Shown one piece after another: positions 15,482 to 23,616 of a stretch of 36,102 nt of DNA. Location: the NCBI GenBank assembly GCA_017420585.1, contig JAFOIT010000082.1, positions 1-36,102 on the forward strand, written 5' to 3'. Every line of letters starts with the position of its first letter. Within the stretch, counting starts at the first letter, position 1. The position numbers were made by a program, and so were the translations under genes. This DNA is from Solobacterium sp. (GTDB lineage Bacteria; Bacillota_I; Bacilli_A; Erysipelotrichales; Erysipelotrichaceae). The notes under the pieces are model-generated. The model saw only the letters and a list, made by a program, of their open reading frames with translations. It made no database searches and had not been told where the DNA came from.

Positions 15482-16591
15482 TCATGGCTGCTCCGGTTCT
15501 TCCGGGGCATCCCGGTGCTGCAGGATACCGTCCTTCAGAACCCCGGTGCTGCTGAGGGCCAGCTGTTTCAGCATGCCGGCAACGTCCTTCTGCATCTGCG
15601 GGTCTTCCTTGTGCAGTTCTTCCATGAAGGCTTTCAGGGTCTTTGCCGGGCTGTGGCTGATTTCGTTGAGGGTCGTAACCCCGGTCGCTTCCAGGGCATT
15701 GAAGATCGTGTTGATGAAGGTGACCCGCTGTTCTGTCGAAAGGCCGTCCAGCCAGCGGTCCAGGACGGAATCGATAAACTCACTGAAGTTTTCCAGCTTA
15801 TCCGCCCGGTCAAAGGAAGTTCTCTGCACAGACCAGGAATAGGGGTTGTGCTGCCAGAACGAGATGCCGTCACTGTGGATCAGGATCCGGGTGGCCGGGG
15901 TATGCATCAGCAGGCCGACAATGGATCCCTGGGGAACATAGTGAACCGTCCGGCGGGCGATCCGGGCAAATTCCTCCGAGGCTTCGGTTTCACCGGCAAA
16001 GCCGGGCCCGTCATTGGAGTATATCCGGACGATGCGGTTGCGGATCCGGGCATCACAGAACGCGGCCCCGTAGATGGCCAGGTTGCCGCCCTTGGAGTGC
16101 CCGCCGACCAGCAGGCTGCTGTCCTTGCGGATATCAACCGCATTGAGATATTCAGCGGCGGCCAGCTGGGCCGGGGTGGCTTTTCCGACAGCCATATTGA
16201 AGTCTTCCCGCCAGCCGGTAATCGTATTGTCCGTCCCGCGGAAGGAAATGTAGGAAAGACCTGTTTCCAGGCGGAATGTTACGGCCGCAAACTGGATCTG
16301 GGAGGCCGGGTCAAACTGATTGACGAAACGTCCGATCCGGATATCCTTGAAGCGCGCTGTTTCAGCTGCCCGTTCCAGCAGCGGGGCCGGATCAAACGGG
16401 ATATCATCCTGGCAGATGCCGGCTTCCTTGTAGGCTGTATACATTTCTTCCAGGGTCATATCCTCAATGAAAATATCGTCCATTTTGGCATATGTGAGTT
16501 CACAGAGGATCAGGTTGTCGATTTCATTGAACGGGGCGGCCCGGAAGGAAAGATCACCGCGCCAGTCCAGATAATTCAGAATATTAAACAT
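15482..16591 (-). CDS. Mbeg1-like (DUF2974) alpha/beta-hydrolase
   Basis: 369 residues. The start is the ATG at 16591, with GGAG six bases upstream; a longer frame to 16660 would run through the neighbouring terminator. The N-terminus MFNILNYLDWRGDLSF and NEIDNLILCELTYA are hallmarks of the Mbeg1-like/DUF2974 family. LSYISFRGTDNTITGWREDF (112-131) and the nucleophile elbow GGHSKGGNLAIYGA (163-176, Ser166) give the lipase-like alpha/beta-hydrolase fold, with SNDGPGF and YVPQGSIVGLLM after it. The substrate is unknown; related proteins are annotated as putative lipases. No signal peptide, so probably cytoplasmic. It lies downstream of the uracil permease gene but is separated from it by a strong terminator. 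Confidence 0.82.
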   Translation of the reverse strand: MFNILNYLDWRGDLSFRAAPFNEIDNLILCELTYAKMDDIFIEDMTLEEMYTAYKEAGICQDDIPFDPAPLLERAAETARFKDIRIGRFVNQFDPASQIQFAAVTFRLETGLSYISFRGTDNTITGWREDFNMAVGKATPAQLAAAEYLNAVDIRKDSSLLVGGHSKGGNLAIYGAAFCDARIRNRIVRIYSNDGPGFAGETEASEEFARIARRTVHYVPQGSIVGLLMHTPATRILIHSDGISFWQHNPYSWSVQRTSFDRADKLENFSEFIDSVLDRWLDGLSTEQRVTFINTIFNALEATGVTTLNEISHSPAKTLKAFMEELHKEDPQMQKDVAGMLKQLALSSTGVLKDGILQHRDAPEEPEQP

Positions 16592-16624
16592 ACATATCTC
16601 CGGAAAACAGCATATCACATTCAG

Positions 16625-16650
16625 AAAAAAAGCGGCATTGTCTGCCGCTT
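16625..16650 (-). terminator. Terminator of the uracil permease gene
   Basis: Minus strand: AAGCGGCA / TGCCGCTT stem of 8 bp with a 5-base loop, then seven T. It starts 11 bases after the permease stop codon. Confidence 0.85.
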
Positions 16651-16661
16651 GTACAGGCATA

Positions 16662-18002
16662 TTATTCTGCTTCTTTTGAGAGCACCCGGTTGACGATGAT
16701 ACCGAGGATCAGGGCACAGGCCACCGAGGTGATGGTAACTCTGCCGAAGGTCAGGGCCAGGCCGCCGATGCCGGTGATCAGGATTGTGGAGACCACAAAC
16801 AGGTTGCGGTTGCTGTCAAGGTTGACCCCCTGGATCATCTTCAGGCCGCTGACCGCGATGAAACCGTACAGGGCCATGCAGACCCCGCCCATGACGCAGG
16901 CCGGGATCGAACTGATGAAGGCGACAAACGGGCTCAGGAAGGAGATCAGGATGCATTCGGCCGCGGCGGTCAGGATGGTGACGACCGAGGCGTTCCTGGT
17001 AATGGCCACACAGGCGACAGACTCACCGTAGGTTGTATTCGGGCAGCCGCCGAAGAAGGCGCCGATCATCGAACCGATGCCGTCACCCAGCAGAGTCCTG
17101 TTGAGGCCCGGGTTTTCCAGCAGGTTGTGGTCGATGATGGAGGAAATATTCTTATGGTCGGCAATATGCTCGGCAAAGACAACAAACGCCACCGGAACAT
17201 AAGCCACCGCGACTGTACCGAGGTAGCCGGCGTCCAGGTCGGCCAGCCCCTGGGAGGCTTTCAGGAAGGTGAAGTCAGGCACCTGGATGAAGGTATGCAG
17301 TGAAATCCCACCGGCCGTCAGGGCTTTGATCGGGGAGAAATCGATGATGCACAGGGCCGGATTGCCGGTGGCATTGCCGATGACTGTGAAGACGGCAGCG
17401 GCTGCGTAGCCGGCCAGAATGCCGATAATGAACGGGATCAGGCGGATCTGCCTGCGGCCGTAGGTGCTGCACAGCATGGTCACGAACAGCGCAATCAGAC
17501 CGCACAGCACGGCAATCTGGGTTGTTTCACCCGTGGCGCTGCTGCGCTGCAGATCGCCGATCGCATTGCCGGCCAGGCTCAGACCGATGATGGAAACGGT
17601 CGGCCCGATGACTACCGGCGGCATCAGCCTGTCAATCCAGCCTGTTCCGACGGCTTTGACCGTCATGGCAATCACGACATAGACCATACCGGCGCAGAAG
17701 GCCCCGAAAATCAGTCCGGCAAAACCGGCCTGCACGCTGACAGCTCCGGCAAAGGCCGCACTCATCGAACCGAGGAAGGCAAAAGAAGAGCCCAGAAATA
17801 CAGGGCTCTTGAATTGTGTAAACAGAATGTAAGTCAGGGTTCCCATACCGGCACCGAACAATGCGGCAGCGGCACTCATCCCGTTGCCAATAATCATCGG
17901 AACAGCGATCGTGGCGGCCATGATTGCCAGTACCTGCTGGAATGCATAAACTATTCGCTGACTGACTGCGGGCTTGTCCTGAACATCATAGATAAGCTTC
18001 AT
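16662..18002 (-). CDS. uraA: Uracil permease, UraA/PyrP-like (NCS2 family)
   Basis: 446 residues, ATG 18002 preceded by AGGGGG eight bases away. NCS2 transporters have 14 membrane segments in two inverted repeats and import nucleobases with protons. Here hydrophobic segments fill the whole length. The substrate-site regions are visible: VVFAEHIADHKNI (the AEH glutamate of UraA) with LLENPGLNRTLLGDGIGS after it, and FFGGCPNTTYGESVACVAITR (the conserved NTTYGE glutamate). This signature is shared by UraA and related uracil/xanthine carriers; uracil is favoured by the resemblance and by the salvage genes nearby. No PyrR-type attenuator fits in the roughly 20-base leader implied by the promoter. 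Confidence 0.88.
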   Translation of the reverse strand: MKLIYDVQDKPAVSQRIVYAFQQVLAIMAATIAVPMIIGNGMSAAAALFGAGMGTLTYILFTQFKSPVFLGSSFAFLGSMSAAFAGAVSVQAGFAGLIFGAFCAGMVYVVIAMTVKAVGTGWIDRLMPPVVIGPTVSIIGLSLAGNAIGDLQRSSATGETTQIAVLCGLIALFVTMLCSTYGRRQIRLIPFIIGILAGYAAAAVFTVIGNATGNPALCIIDFSPIKALTAGGISLHTFIQVPDFTFLKASQGLADLDAGYLGTVAVAYVPVAFVVFAEHIADHKNISSIIDHNLLENPGLNRTLLGDGIGSMIGAFFGGCPNTTYGESVACVAITRNASVVTILTAAAECILISFLSPFVAFISSIPACVMGGVCMALYGFIAVSGLKMIQGVNLDSNRNLFVVSTILITGIGGLALTFGRVTITSVACALILGIIVNRVLSKEAE

Positions 18003-18027
18003 TGCAATTACCCCCTATTAGTTGAAA

Positions 18028-18056
18028 ATTCTACTGACAAACTGATCTTTTGTCCA
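18028..18056 (-). promoter_or_regulatory. Promoter of the uracil permease gene
   Basis: Minus strand: TGGACA (18051-18056), 17-base spacer, TAGAAT (18028-18033). Five of six matches in each box. It gives a leader of about 20 bases. Confidence 0.75.
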
Positions 18057-18062
18057 GATAAA

Positions 18063-18091
18063 TTTCCGAAACGGGCTGCCTGTGAGACAAT
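18063..18091 (+). promoter_or_regulatory. Promoter candidate of the radical SAM gene
   Basis: TTTCCG (18063-18068), 17-base spacer, GACAAT (18086-18091) with TGA directly before it (extended -10). It ends only six bases before the ATG at 18098, so the transcript would start at the start codon. Confidence 0.4.
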
Positions 18092-18097
18092 AAATAT

Positions 18098-19030
18098 ATG
18101 CAATACACAGATGGGGAAAGATATTATTCCTTTCCGGCCTACTGCCGCCGGACGTTCGGACATAAACTCTATAAGGTTCCGCTGGATGCCGGCATGACCT
18201 GCCCGAACCGGGACGGTACACTGGGCAGGCGCGGCTGCATTTTCTGTGATGAAGGGGGCAGCGGTGATTTCGCGCTGGCCTACCATGGCCAGCAGATCCG
18301 GCGGGATATGCTGCGGGGAGAAAGGTATCCGGCAGACCCGAAGGGGCTGTGCATCGGTTATTTCCAGGCATATACGAATACATATGCACCGGTAGGGAAA
18401 CTGGCCGGGCTGTTCCGGGCTGCCCTGCGGGAGCCGCTGTTTGCCGGCATATCCATTGCGACAAGGCCTGACTGCATGCCCGCCGAGGTGATGGATCTGC
18501 TGCGGCAGCTGAAGCAGGAATACCCGGATAAATTCATCTGGGTGGAACTCGGCCTGCAGTCTATCCATGAACGCAGTGCCCGCTGGATGCGGCGCGGGTA
18601 TGACCTGCCTGTGTTTGATGCGTGCGTCAGGCAGCTGAAGGAACTGGATATCCCGGTGGTTGTGCATGTGATCCTCGGCCTGCCGCAGGAAACGGAAACG
18701 GATATGTTGGCAACCATTGCCCATCTGAACCGGTGCGGCATTGCCGGGGTCAAACTGCAGCTGCTGCATTATCTGCGCGGGACGGATCTCGGCGGGATGT
18801 ATCTGCGGGGTGAAGTGCAGCCATTAAGCGAGGATGATTATATCCGGATGCTGGGCAGCTGTGTGGCGGCGCTGGATCCGGGCATTGTCATCCACCGGCT
18901 GACCGGTGACGGGCTGGGGGATCTGCTGCTGGCCCCGCTCTGGAGCCGGGACAAGAAGCGTGTTCTGAACCGGCTGCGGGCTGATCTGAAGGAAAGAAAG
19001 ATCACGCAGGGCTGCAGGTGTCTGCTATAA
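18098..19030 (+). CDS. TIGR01212-family radical SAM protein (YhcC-like)
   Basis: 310 residues, ATG 18098 without a Shine-Dalgarno. The iron-sulfur cysteines are Cys35, Cys47 and Cys50 (TCPNRDG...GCIFCDEGG). This wide CX11CX2C spacing is characteristic of the TIGR01212/YhcC and Elp3-like groups rather than the usual CX3CX2C. Further family marks: QAYTNTYAP, GISIATRPDCM, WVELGLQSIHE and HVILGLPQET. The reaction is not established; resemblance to Elp3-type enzymes makes an RNA- or cofactor-related role plausible, as inference. It is divergent from the uracil permease gene. The promoter of the next gene overlaps its stop codon. Confidence 0.88.
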   Translation: MQYTDGERYYSFPAYCRRTFGHKLYKVPLDAGMTCPNRDGTLGRRGCIFCDEGGSGDFALAYHGQQIRRDMLRGERYPADPKGLCIGYFQAYTNTYAPVGKLAGLFRAALREPLFAGISIATRPDCMPAEVMDLLRQLKQEYPDKFIWVELGLQSIHERSARWMRRGYDLPVFDACVRQLKELDIPVVVHVILGLPQETETDMLATIAHLNRCGIAGVKLQLLHYLRGTDLGGMYLRGEVQPLSEDDYIRMLGSCVAALDPGIVIHRLTGDGLGDLLLAPLWSRDKKRVLNRLRADLKERKITQGCRCLL

Positions 19031-19031
19031 T
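19023..19031 (+). promoter_or_regulatory. Extended -10 promoter of the UPF0126 gene
   Basis: TGC-TATAAT (19023-19031) overlapping the stop codon of the radical SAM gene. No matching -35 is seen. Confidence 0.55.
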
Positions 19032-19052
19032 CGTTTAGGGTAGGTATATAAC

Positions 19053-19703
19053 ATGGATTCTATGATTTTCATTTGTGAGGTAATCGGCACCATTGCCTTT
19101 TCGATTTCCGGGGCATTTGTCGGCCTGCGGAACCGGTCAGATGTTTTTGGTGTCATGGTTCTTGGTACGGTAACGGCAACCGGGGGCGGAATGATCCGCG
19201 ATGTGATCCTCGGCCGGATTCCCCCGGCTGCTTTTGTACGGCCGGTATACGTGTTCATTGCCCTGGCTACAGCCCTGGCAGTGTTCTGCCTGGCTGCCTG
19301 GCTGGAAAAGTCCGGACGGTCCCTTTCGGATTTCGACTATAAAGATATCCTGTTCTACATGGACTCGATCGGTCTGGGCATCTTCGCGGTTGTCGGGGTC
19401 AACACAGCGGTTTCGGTATACGGATACGGCAACGGGTTCCTGTGCGTATTCTGCGGCATGATCACTGGCGTCGGCGGCGGTCTTCTGCGCGATGTCATGG
19501 TCTGTCATCAGCCGGATATCCTGACCAAGGATATCTATGCTGTAGCCGCGATCATCGGCGGTTTCGCCAGTCTGCTGCTGTTCCGGGCAGGACATCCGGC
19601 CGGAGCGATCTGGCTGCCGGCGATCCTGATCGTTATTATCCGGATCATTGCCCGTCATTTCGGCCTGAATCTGCCGAAGGTCATCAATTTCCGGGAAGAC
19701 TAG
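19053..19703 (+). CDS. TRIC/UPF0126 family membrane protein (YicG-like)
   Basis: 216 residues, ATG 19053. A GTTTAGGGTAGG stretch upstream could pair with 16S rRNA, although it lies rather far. The protein is almost entirely membrane, with about seven helices in two repeats. Each repeat has the signature glycine motif and RDV: TATGGGMIRDVILGRIPP (41-58) and TGVGGGLLRDVM (138-149). This is the prokaryotic TRIC family, which forms trimeric cation (potassium) channels in structurally studied members; the physiological role in bacteria is unclear. Length is typical. No terminator follows directly: the next T-rich hairpin is 140 bases downstream. Confidence 0.88.
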   Translation: MDSMIFICEVIGTIAFSISGAFVGLRNRSDVFGVMVLGTVTATGGGMIRDVILGRIPPAAFVRPVYVFIALATALAVFCLAAWLEKSGRSLSDFDYKDILFYMDSIGLGIFAVVGVNTAVSVYGYGNGFLCVFCGMITGVGGGLLRDVMVCHQPDILTKDIYAVAAIIGGFASLLLFRAGHPAGAIWLPAILIVIIRIIARHFGLNLPKVINFRED

Positions 19704-19843
19704 AAAAAAAGGGGATAATCACACGATTTTACATATTTCGGCGATAATTCTGCGCACATTGTTATCTAATATACAGTTGCAGGCAGATAAAGCCTCGATG
19801 AATGTGAATTGGATCCCTTTCCTTAAACAAATCCCCTAAACTG
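19704..19843 (+). ncRNA. Candidate structured RNA or long 3' UTR
   Basis: The gap after the UPF0126 gene has no open frame of note but shows nested complementarity. AGGGGAT (19710-19716) pairs with ATCCCCT (19831-19837), closing the whole region; CACATT (19755-19760) pairs with AATGTG (19801-19806); TTATCT (19762-19767) pairs with AGATAA (19785-19790), competing with AGGC/GCCT (19781-19784, 19792-19795). A strong terminator follows at 19844. This could be a small RNA, or the 3' UTR of the upstream gene. I could not match it to 6S, SRP, tmRNA or a known riboswitch, and saw no clear promoter. Confidence 0.35.
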
Positions 19844-19867
19844 AAAAAACTCCGGAAGGAGTTTTTT
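19844..19867. terminator. Strong bidirectional terminator
   Basis: 10-bp perfect stem AAAAAACTCC (19844-19853) / GGAGTTTTTT (19858-19867), loop GGAA. Confidence 0.9.
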
Positions 19868-20012
19868 CCTTTGTGCCGGCGGGCTGCCGTTCAGTTCAGG
19901 ATAAAAAGGGGATGAACAGGCTGCGGGCAGTTATGCCCATAGGCAACTTCGTTGTCTTTCGCGGGAAAATCCGATACCATTATAAGGGGTTCTTATCCGG
20001 TATTTTTTAGTT
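19868..20012 (+). promoter_or_regulatory. Structured leader upstream of the C39-like gene
   Basis: 145 bases without an open frame. Contains hairpins GGGCA-GTTA-TGCCC (19925-19938) and GGCAAC-TTC-GTTGTC (19942-19956), then a terminator-type hairpin ending four bases before the start codon. The arrangement resembles a transcription-attenuation leader or riboswitch, but no known class was recognised (no T-box, TPP, SAM, c-di-GMP or preQ1 core seen). Confidence 0.4.
19974..20008 (+). terminator. Terminator-like hairpin directly before the C39-like gene
   Basis: ATACC (19974-19978) pairs with GGTAT (19999-20003); ATAAG (19982-19986) pairs with CTTAT (19992-19996) across a small internal loop, with loop GGGTT. 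Six T follow (20003-20008). The next gene's ATG is at 20013, and the only AAGGGG is buried in the hairpin. Confidence 0.6.
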
Positions 20013-20690
20013 ATGGAAGAAGAAAAGAAGACAGAACTGGCAGCCGGCAGATTTCCGCTGATTGAAGAAAACGGAACGGTTTTCTTCGGCGGTGACCAGG
20101 AATGGTACAGCCGGGAATGGCAGCGCTGGGCCGGGTGTGCCTCGGTGACCGGGGCCAATATGGCGGCCTACTATGAAGCCCTGCTGGACGGCCGGGAAGC
20201 CCGGTTTAACAAAGCGGACTATCTGGTGCGGATGCAGGAGATGTACCGGTACATGACGCCCGGTATTCACGGTTTTCCGGATCCGGAGAAGTTCGTGGCC
20301 CGCTTTATCCGCTATGAAGCCGATCACGGTCTGGTCTGCAGCGGCAGTATTTTCCATGGCTGGACGGACTGGCATCAGGCTGCGGAGCATGTCCGGAACA
20401 CCCTGCAGGCCGGCCACCCGCTGGCCCTGCTGGTGCTGCGGCATACAGAAAGCACATTTGAGGAAAATACGTGGCATTGGATGACAATAACAGGGTACAA
20501 TAGCTTGCGGGATACATTTGAAATATCAAACTGCGGCGAGAAGGAAGAGTATGACGCTGCGCTGATCTTCCGGCCGTATCCGGGGAATCAGGTGTGGCTG
20601 GCTTCATTCCGCGGCTTCAGCCGGACCGGGCAGCCGGAACAGCAGATGCAGCAACTGCGGAATACTCCGCAGACAGGAGGAACAGCATGA
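20013..20690 (+). CDS. Protein with C39-like cysteine-peptidase fold, unknown function
   Basis: 225 residues, ATG 20013. No Shine-Dalgarno is present within the normal distance, and an in-frame stop (19983) blocks longer versions. A papain/C39-like triad can be proposed: Cys42 at a helix start (GCASVTGANMAAYY), His155 (NTWHWMTITGY) and Asn173 (FEISNCGEKEEYDAALIF). This pattern fits the peptidase C39-like superfamily, but I do not recognise a named family. There is no signal peptide, so it should be cytoplasmic. The last 25 residues are Gln-rich and probably loose. Its stop codon overlaps the start of the giant activase gene (ATGA), indicating translational coupling and a likely functional link. 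A terminator-like hairpin sits immediately upstream, so expression may be attenuated. Confidence 0.7.
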   Translation: MEEEKKTELAAGRFPLIEENGTVFFGGDQEWYSREWQRWAGCASVTGANMAAYYEALLDGREARFNKADYLVRMQEMYRYMTPGIHGFPDPEKFVARFIRYEADHGLVCSGSIFHGWTDWHQAAEHVRNTLQAGHPLALLVLRHTESTFEENTWHWMTITGYNSLRDTFEISNCGEKEEYDAALIFRPYPGNQVWLASFRGFSRTGQPEQQMQQLRNTPQTGGTA

Positions 20691-23614
20691 GGGTTGGTCT
20701 CGATATCGGCTCTACAACAATCAAATGTGTGGTTCTGGATGACGCTGATCAAATCGTCTATTCGGTTTATGAACGTCATTACAGCCATATTCTGGAAAAA
20801 GGTGATGAACTGCTGCGGCGCATCGCGGCAGAGTATATTCCCTCCGGACGGGCGATCATGGCCATTTCCGGCTCAGCCGGAATGGGCCTGGCAGACAGCT
20901 GCGGGGTCCCGTTCGTACAGGAGGTTTTTGCGACCCGGGTGGCGGCGAACCGGATGGCCCCGGGGACAGACTGCATCATTGAACTCGGCGGGGAGGATGC
21001 CAAGATCCTGTTTCTGACCAACGGTACGGAAGTGCGTATGAACGGCAGCTGTGCCGGCGGGACAGGCGCTTTCATCGACCAGATGGCAACCCTGCTGAAG
21101 ATGGATCCGGATGAGATGGATGCCAGTGCCCTGAAAGCGGAGAAGACCTACACGATTGCCAGCCGCTGCGGCGTGTTTGCCAAGAGTGATGTCCAGCCGC
21201 TGATCAACCAGGGGGCCCGGGCAGGGGATATCGCCGCTTCGATCTATCAGGCGGTTGTGAACCAGACCATTGCCGGTCTGGCCCAGGGCCGGCCGATCCG
21301 CGGGAATATCCTGTACCTGGGCGGGCCGCTGACCTTTTCAAAGTGCCTGCGGGACAGTTTCGACAAAACCCTCAATGTCAAAGGTGTATGTCCGGAGAAC
21401 TCCCTGCTGTATGTAGCGATGGGGGCGGCTTTCTACGCTGATCAGGAAATCGATCTGCTGGCGGCCGCGGACAGGCTGAAGAACTACAGTGCCACGGCCA
21501 CCTATGTCGGCCTGCCGCCGCTGTTTGCCAGCCGTGAGGAATACTGGCAGTTCCATAACCGGCACCGTCAGGCTTCAGTGCCGCGGGTTGAATTCCATGA
21601 CAATGTCGGGCCGGTGCATATCGGCATCGATTCGGGTTCCACAACCATCAAACTTGTCATCATAGACGGGGACGGCAATCTGCTCCATACCTGGTATCAC
21701 CCGAACAACGGCAATCCGATCCCGCTGGTCCGGGACACCATGATGGATATCTATCGCGCCCACCCGAAACTGAAAATAGCCAGTGTGACCGCGACCGGAT
21801 ACGGTGAGGAGCTCATGAAGCATGCGTTCCACTGTGACCTCGGCCTGGTGGAGACCGTGGCCCATTTTACTGCGGCCCGGTATTTCCTGCCGGATGTCGA
21901 TTTCATCATCGATATCGGCGGCCAGGACATGAAGTGCTTCAAGATCGAAGACGGGGCAATCTCAAATATCTTCCTGAACGAAGCCTGTTCCAGCGGCTGC
22001 GGCAGTTTCCTGCAGACCTTTGCCGAAGCCCTCGGGCATGACGTCCAGGAATTTGCCCGGATGGGCCTGTACGCGGACCGGCCGGTGGACCTCGGCTCAC
22101 GCTGCACGGTCTTCATGAATTCCTCGGTCAAACAGGCCCAGAAAGACGGCGCTTCCGTGGAGAACATCAGTGCCGGGCTTTCCATATCCGTTGTCAAAAA
22201 CGCGCTCTACAAGGTTATCCGCTGCTCCAGTCCGGAAGAACTCGGACGCCGGATCGTCGTGCAGGGCGGCACGTTCTACAACGAAGCCGTGCTGCGGGCC
22301 TTTGAGCAGGAAATGGGTGTGGAAGTCATCCGTCCGGATATTGCCGGCCTGATGGGTGCCTACGGGGCGGCCCTGCACGGGCGCAGCCGCCGCGGCAACC
22401 GGGCGGTCAGTTCGTTCCTTTCCATGGAGCAGCTGCAGAACTTTGTGCAGAAGACCACCTCCGTGACCTGCCAGGGCTGCGGCAATCACTGCCTGCTCAC
22501 CATCAATACATTCGCTGACGGCGACCGGCTGATTTCCGGCAACCGCTGCGACCATCCGGTGACCGGCAGGACCAGTGACGAGCATCTGAACCTGTATGCC
22601 TATAAGCTGAACGCGCTGAAGGAATATATGCAGGATACCGGGGAAGCGGTACGCGGCACCATCGGTATCCCGATGTGCCTGAACATGTACGAACTTCTGC
22701 CGTTCTGGCATACCTTCTTCCGGAAACTCGGGTTTGCGGTGAAGGTCTCACCGCTGTCCGACCGCAGACTGTACCAGGAAGGGCAGGGAACCATCCCGAG
22801 CGATACGGCCTGTTATCCGGCCAAGCTTTCCCATGGCCATATCACAGCCCTGGCCCGGGAGAAAGTGGACGCGATCTTCTATCCGTGCATGAGTTACAAC
22901 TTTGATGAAGGCCTCGGGGACAACCATTATAACTGCCCGGTTGTGGCATACTATCCGGAAGTGCTGAATGACAACTGCTATGAACTGGAGACGATCCCGT
23001 TCATCAAGGAATATATCAATATCGAGATGCGGGAGGAATTCACAAAACGGTTTCCCGCGCTGCTGAAGAAATACTTCCCGGCGCTGCCGGAGCAGGAGAT
23101 CCGGACGGCCCTGGACGCGGCATATGACGAATACAGGGCGCATATGAAGCGGTTCAGGGACAAAGGTCAGGAGATCATTGAACAGGCCCGCAGGGAAGGC
23201 AGGGAAATCATTGTGCTGGCCGGGCGTCCGTACCATGTCGATCCGGAAGTCAATCACGGCATTGACCAGCTGATTATCCGCCAGGGCGCTGCCGTGGTGA
23301 CTGAGGATTCGGTCAGCTGGCAGGTGCCGAAGTTCAATACGGCTGTCCTGAATCAGTGGACATACCACAGCCGGCTGTACGCGGCCGCCAGATACTGCAC
23401 AACCCAGCCGGACATGAACCTGGTGCAGCTGGTATCCTTCGGCTGCGGCCTGGACGCGATCACCTCGGATGAAACCAGGGAGATCCTGCAGGAAGGCGGC
23501 AAGCTCTACACCCAGCTGAAGATCGATGAGATCACCAACCTGGGGACGGTGAATATCCGGCTCAGAAGCCTGCTGGCAGCCCTCGAAGAGAAAAAAGAAA
23601 CGGAGGGCAGATAA
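20687..23614 (+). CDS. Tandem 2-hydroxyacyl-CoA dehydratase activase-like ATPase with DUF2229
   Basis: 975 residues from ATG 20687 (ACAGGAGG upstream; ATGA overlap with the previous stop). Two BcrAD/BadFG (HgdC-type) ASKHA ATPase domains lie in one chain. Domain 1 has LDIGSTTIK (5-13), SCAGGTGAF with Cys122, and SRCGVF with Cys161. Domain 2 has IDSGSTTIK (314-322), EACSSGCGSF with Cys434, and SRCTVF with Cys473. In HgdC dimers such cysteines hold one [4Fe-4S] cluster at the interface, so the tandem could form a pseudo-dimer with a single cluster. A cysteine cluster (TCQGCGNHC, 594-602; Cys621) and DUF2229 (about 655-900) follow. In many Bacillota this protein continues into an HgdB-like part of about 400 residues in one chain of about 1,400; here that part is a separate gene two bases downstream. 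Expected role: ATP-driven electron transfer to the partner; the physiological substrate is unknown. Confidence 0.88.
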   Translation: MRVGLDIGSTTIKCVVLDDADQIVYSVYERHYSHILEKGDELLRRIAAEYIPSGRAIMAISGSAGMGLADSCGVPFVQEVFATRVAANRMAPGTDCIIELGGEDAKILFLTNGTEVRMNGSCAGGTGAFIDQMATLLKMDPDEMDASALKAEKTYTIASRCGVFAKSDVQPLINQGARAGDIAASIYQAVVNQTIAGLAQGRPIRGNILYLGGPLTFSKCLRDSFDKTLNVKGVCPENSLLYVAMGAAFYADQEIDLLAAADRLKNYSATATYVGLPPLFASREEYWQFHNRHRQASVPRVEFHDNVGPVHIGIDSGSTTIKLVIIDGDGNLLHTWYHPNNGNPIPLVRDTMMDIYRAHPKLKIASVTATGYGEELMKHAFHCDLGLVETVAHFTAARYFLPDVDFIIDIGGQDMKCFKIEDGAISNIFLNEACSSGCGSFLQTFAEALGHDVQEFARMGLYADRPVDLGSRCTVFMNSSVKQAQKDGASVENISAGLSISVVKNALYKVIRCSSPEELGRRIVVQGGTFYNEAVLRAFEQEMGVEVIRPDIAGLMGAYGAALHGRSRRGNRAVSSFLSMEQLQNFVQKTTSVTCQGCGNHCLLTINTFADGDRLISGNRCDHPVTGRTSDEHLNLYAYKLNALKEYMQDTGEAVRGTIGIPMCLNMYELLPFWHTFFRKLGFAVKVSPLSDRRLYQEGQGTIPSDTACYPAKLSHGHITALAREKVDAIFYPCMSYNFDEGLGDNHYNCPVVAYYPEVLNDNCYELETIPFIKEYINIEMREEFTKRFPALLKKYFPALPEQEIRTALDAAYDEYRAHMKRFRDKGQEIIEQARREGREIIVLAGRPYHVDPEVNHGIDQLIIRQGAAVVTEDSVSWQVPKFNTAVLNQWTYHSRLYAAARYCTTQPDMNLVQLVSFGCGLDAITSDETREILQEGGKLYTQLKIDEITNLGTVNIRLRSLLAALEEKKETEGR

Positions 23615-23616
23615 GC

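Noticed and set aside
15461-16693. 410-codon plus-strand open frame over the Mbeg1-like gene
   Set aside because: Antisense to a recognised hydrolase gene and crosses the terminator of the uracil permease gene.
18003-18097. PyrR-type attenuator before the uracil permease gene
   Set aside because: The predicted leader is about 20 bases and has no terminator/antiterminator pair.
19868-20012. T-box leader before the C39-like gene
   Set aside because: The T-box core (GGGTGGNACCGCG-like) is absent, and the downstream genes are not amino-acid or synthetase genes.
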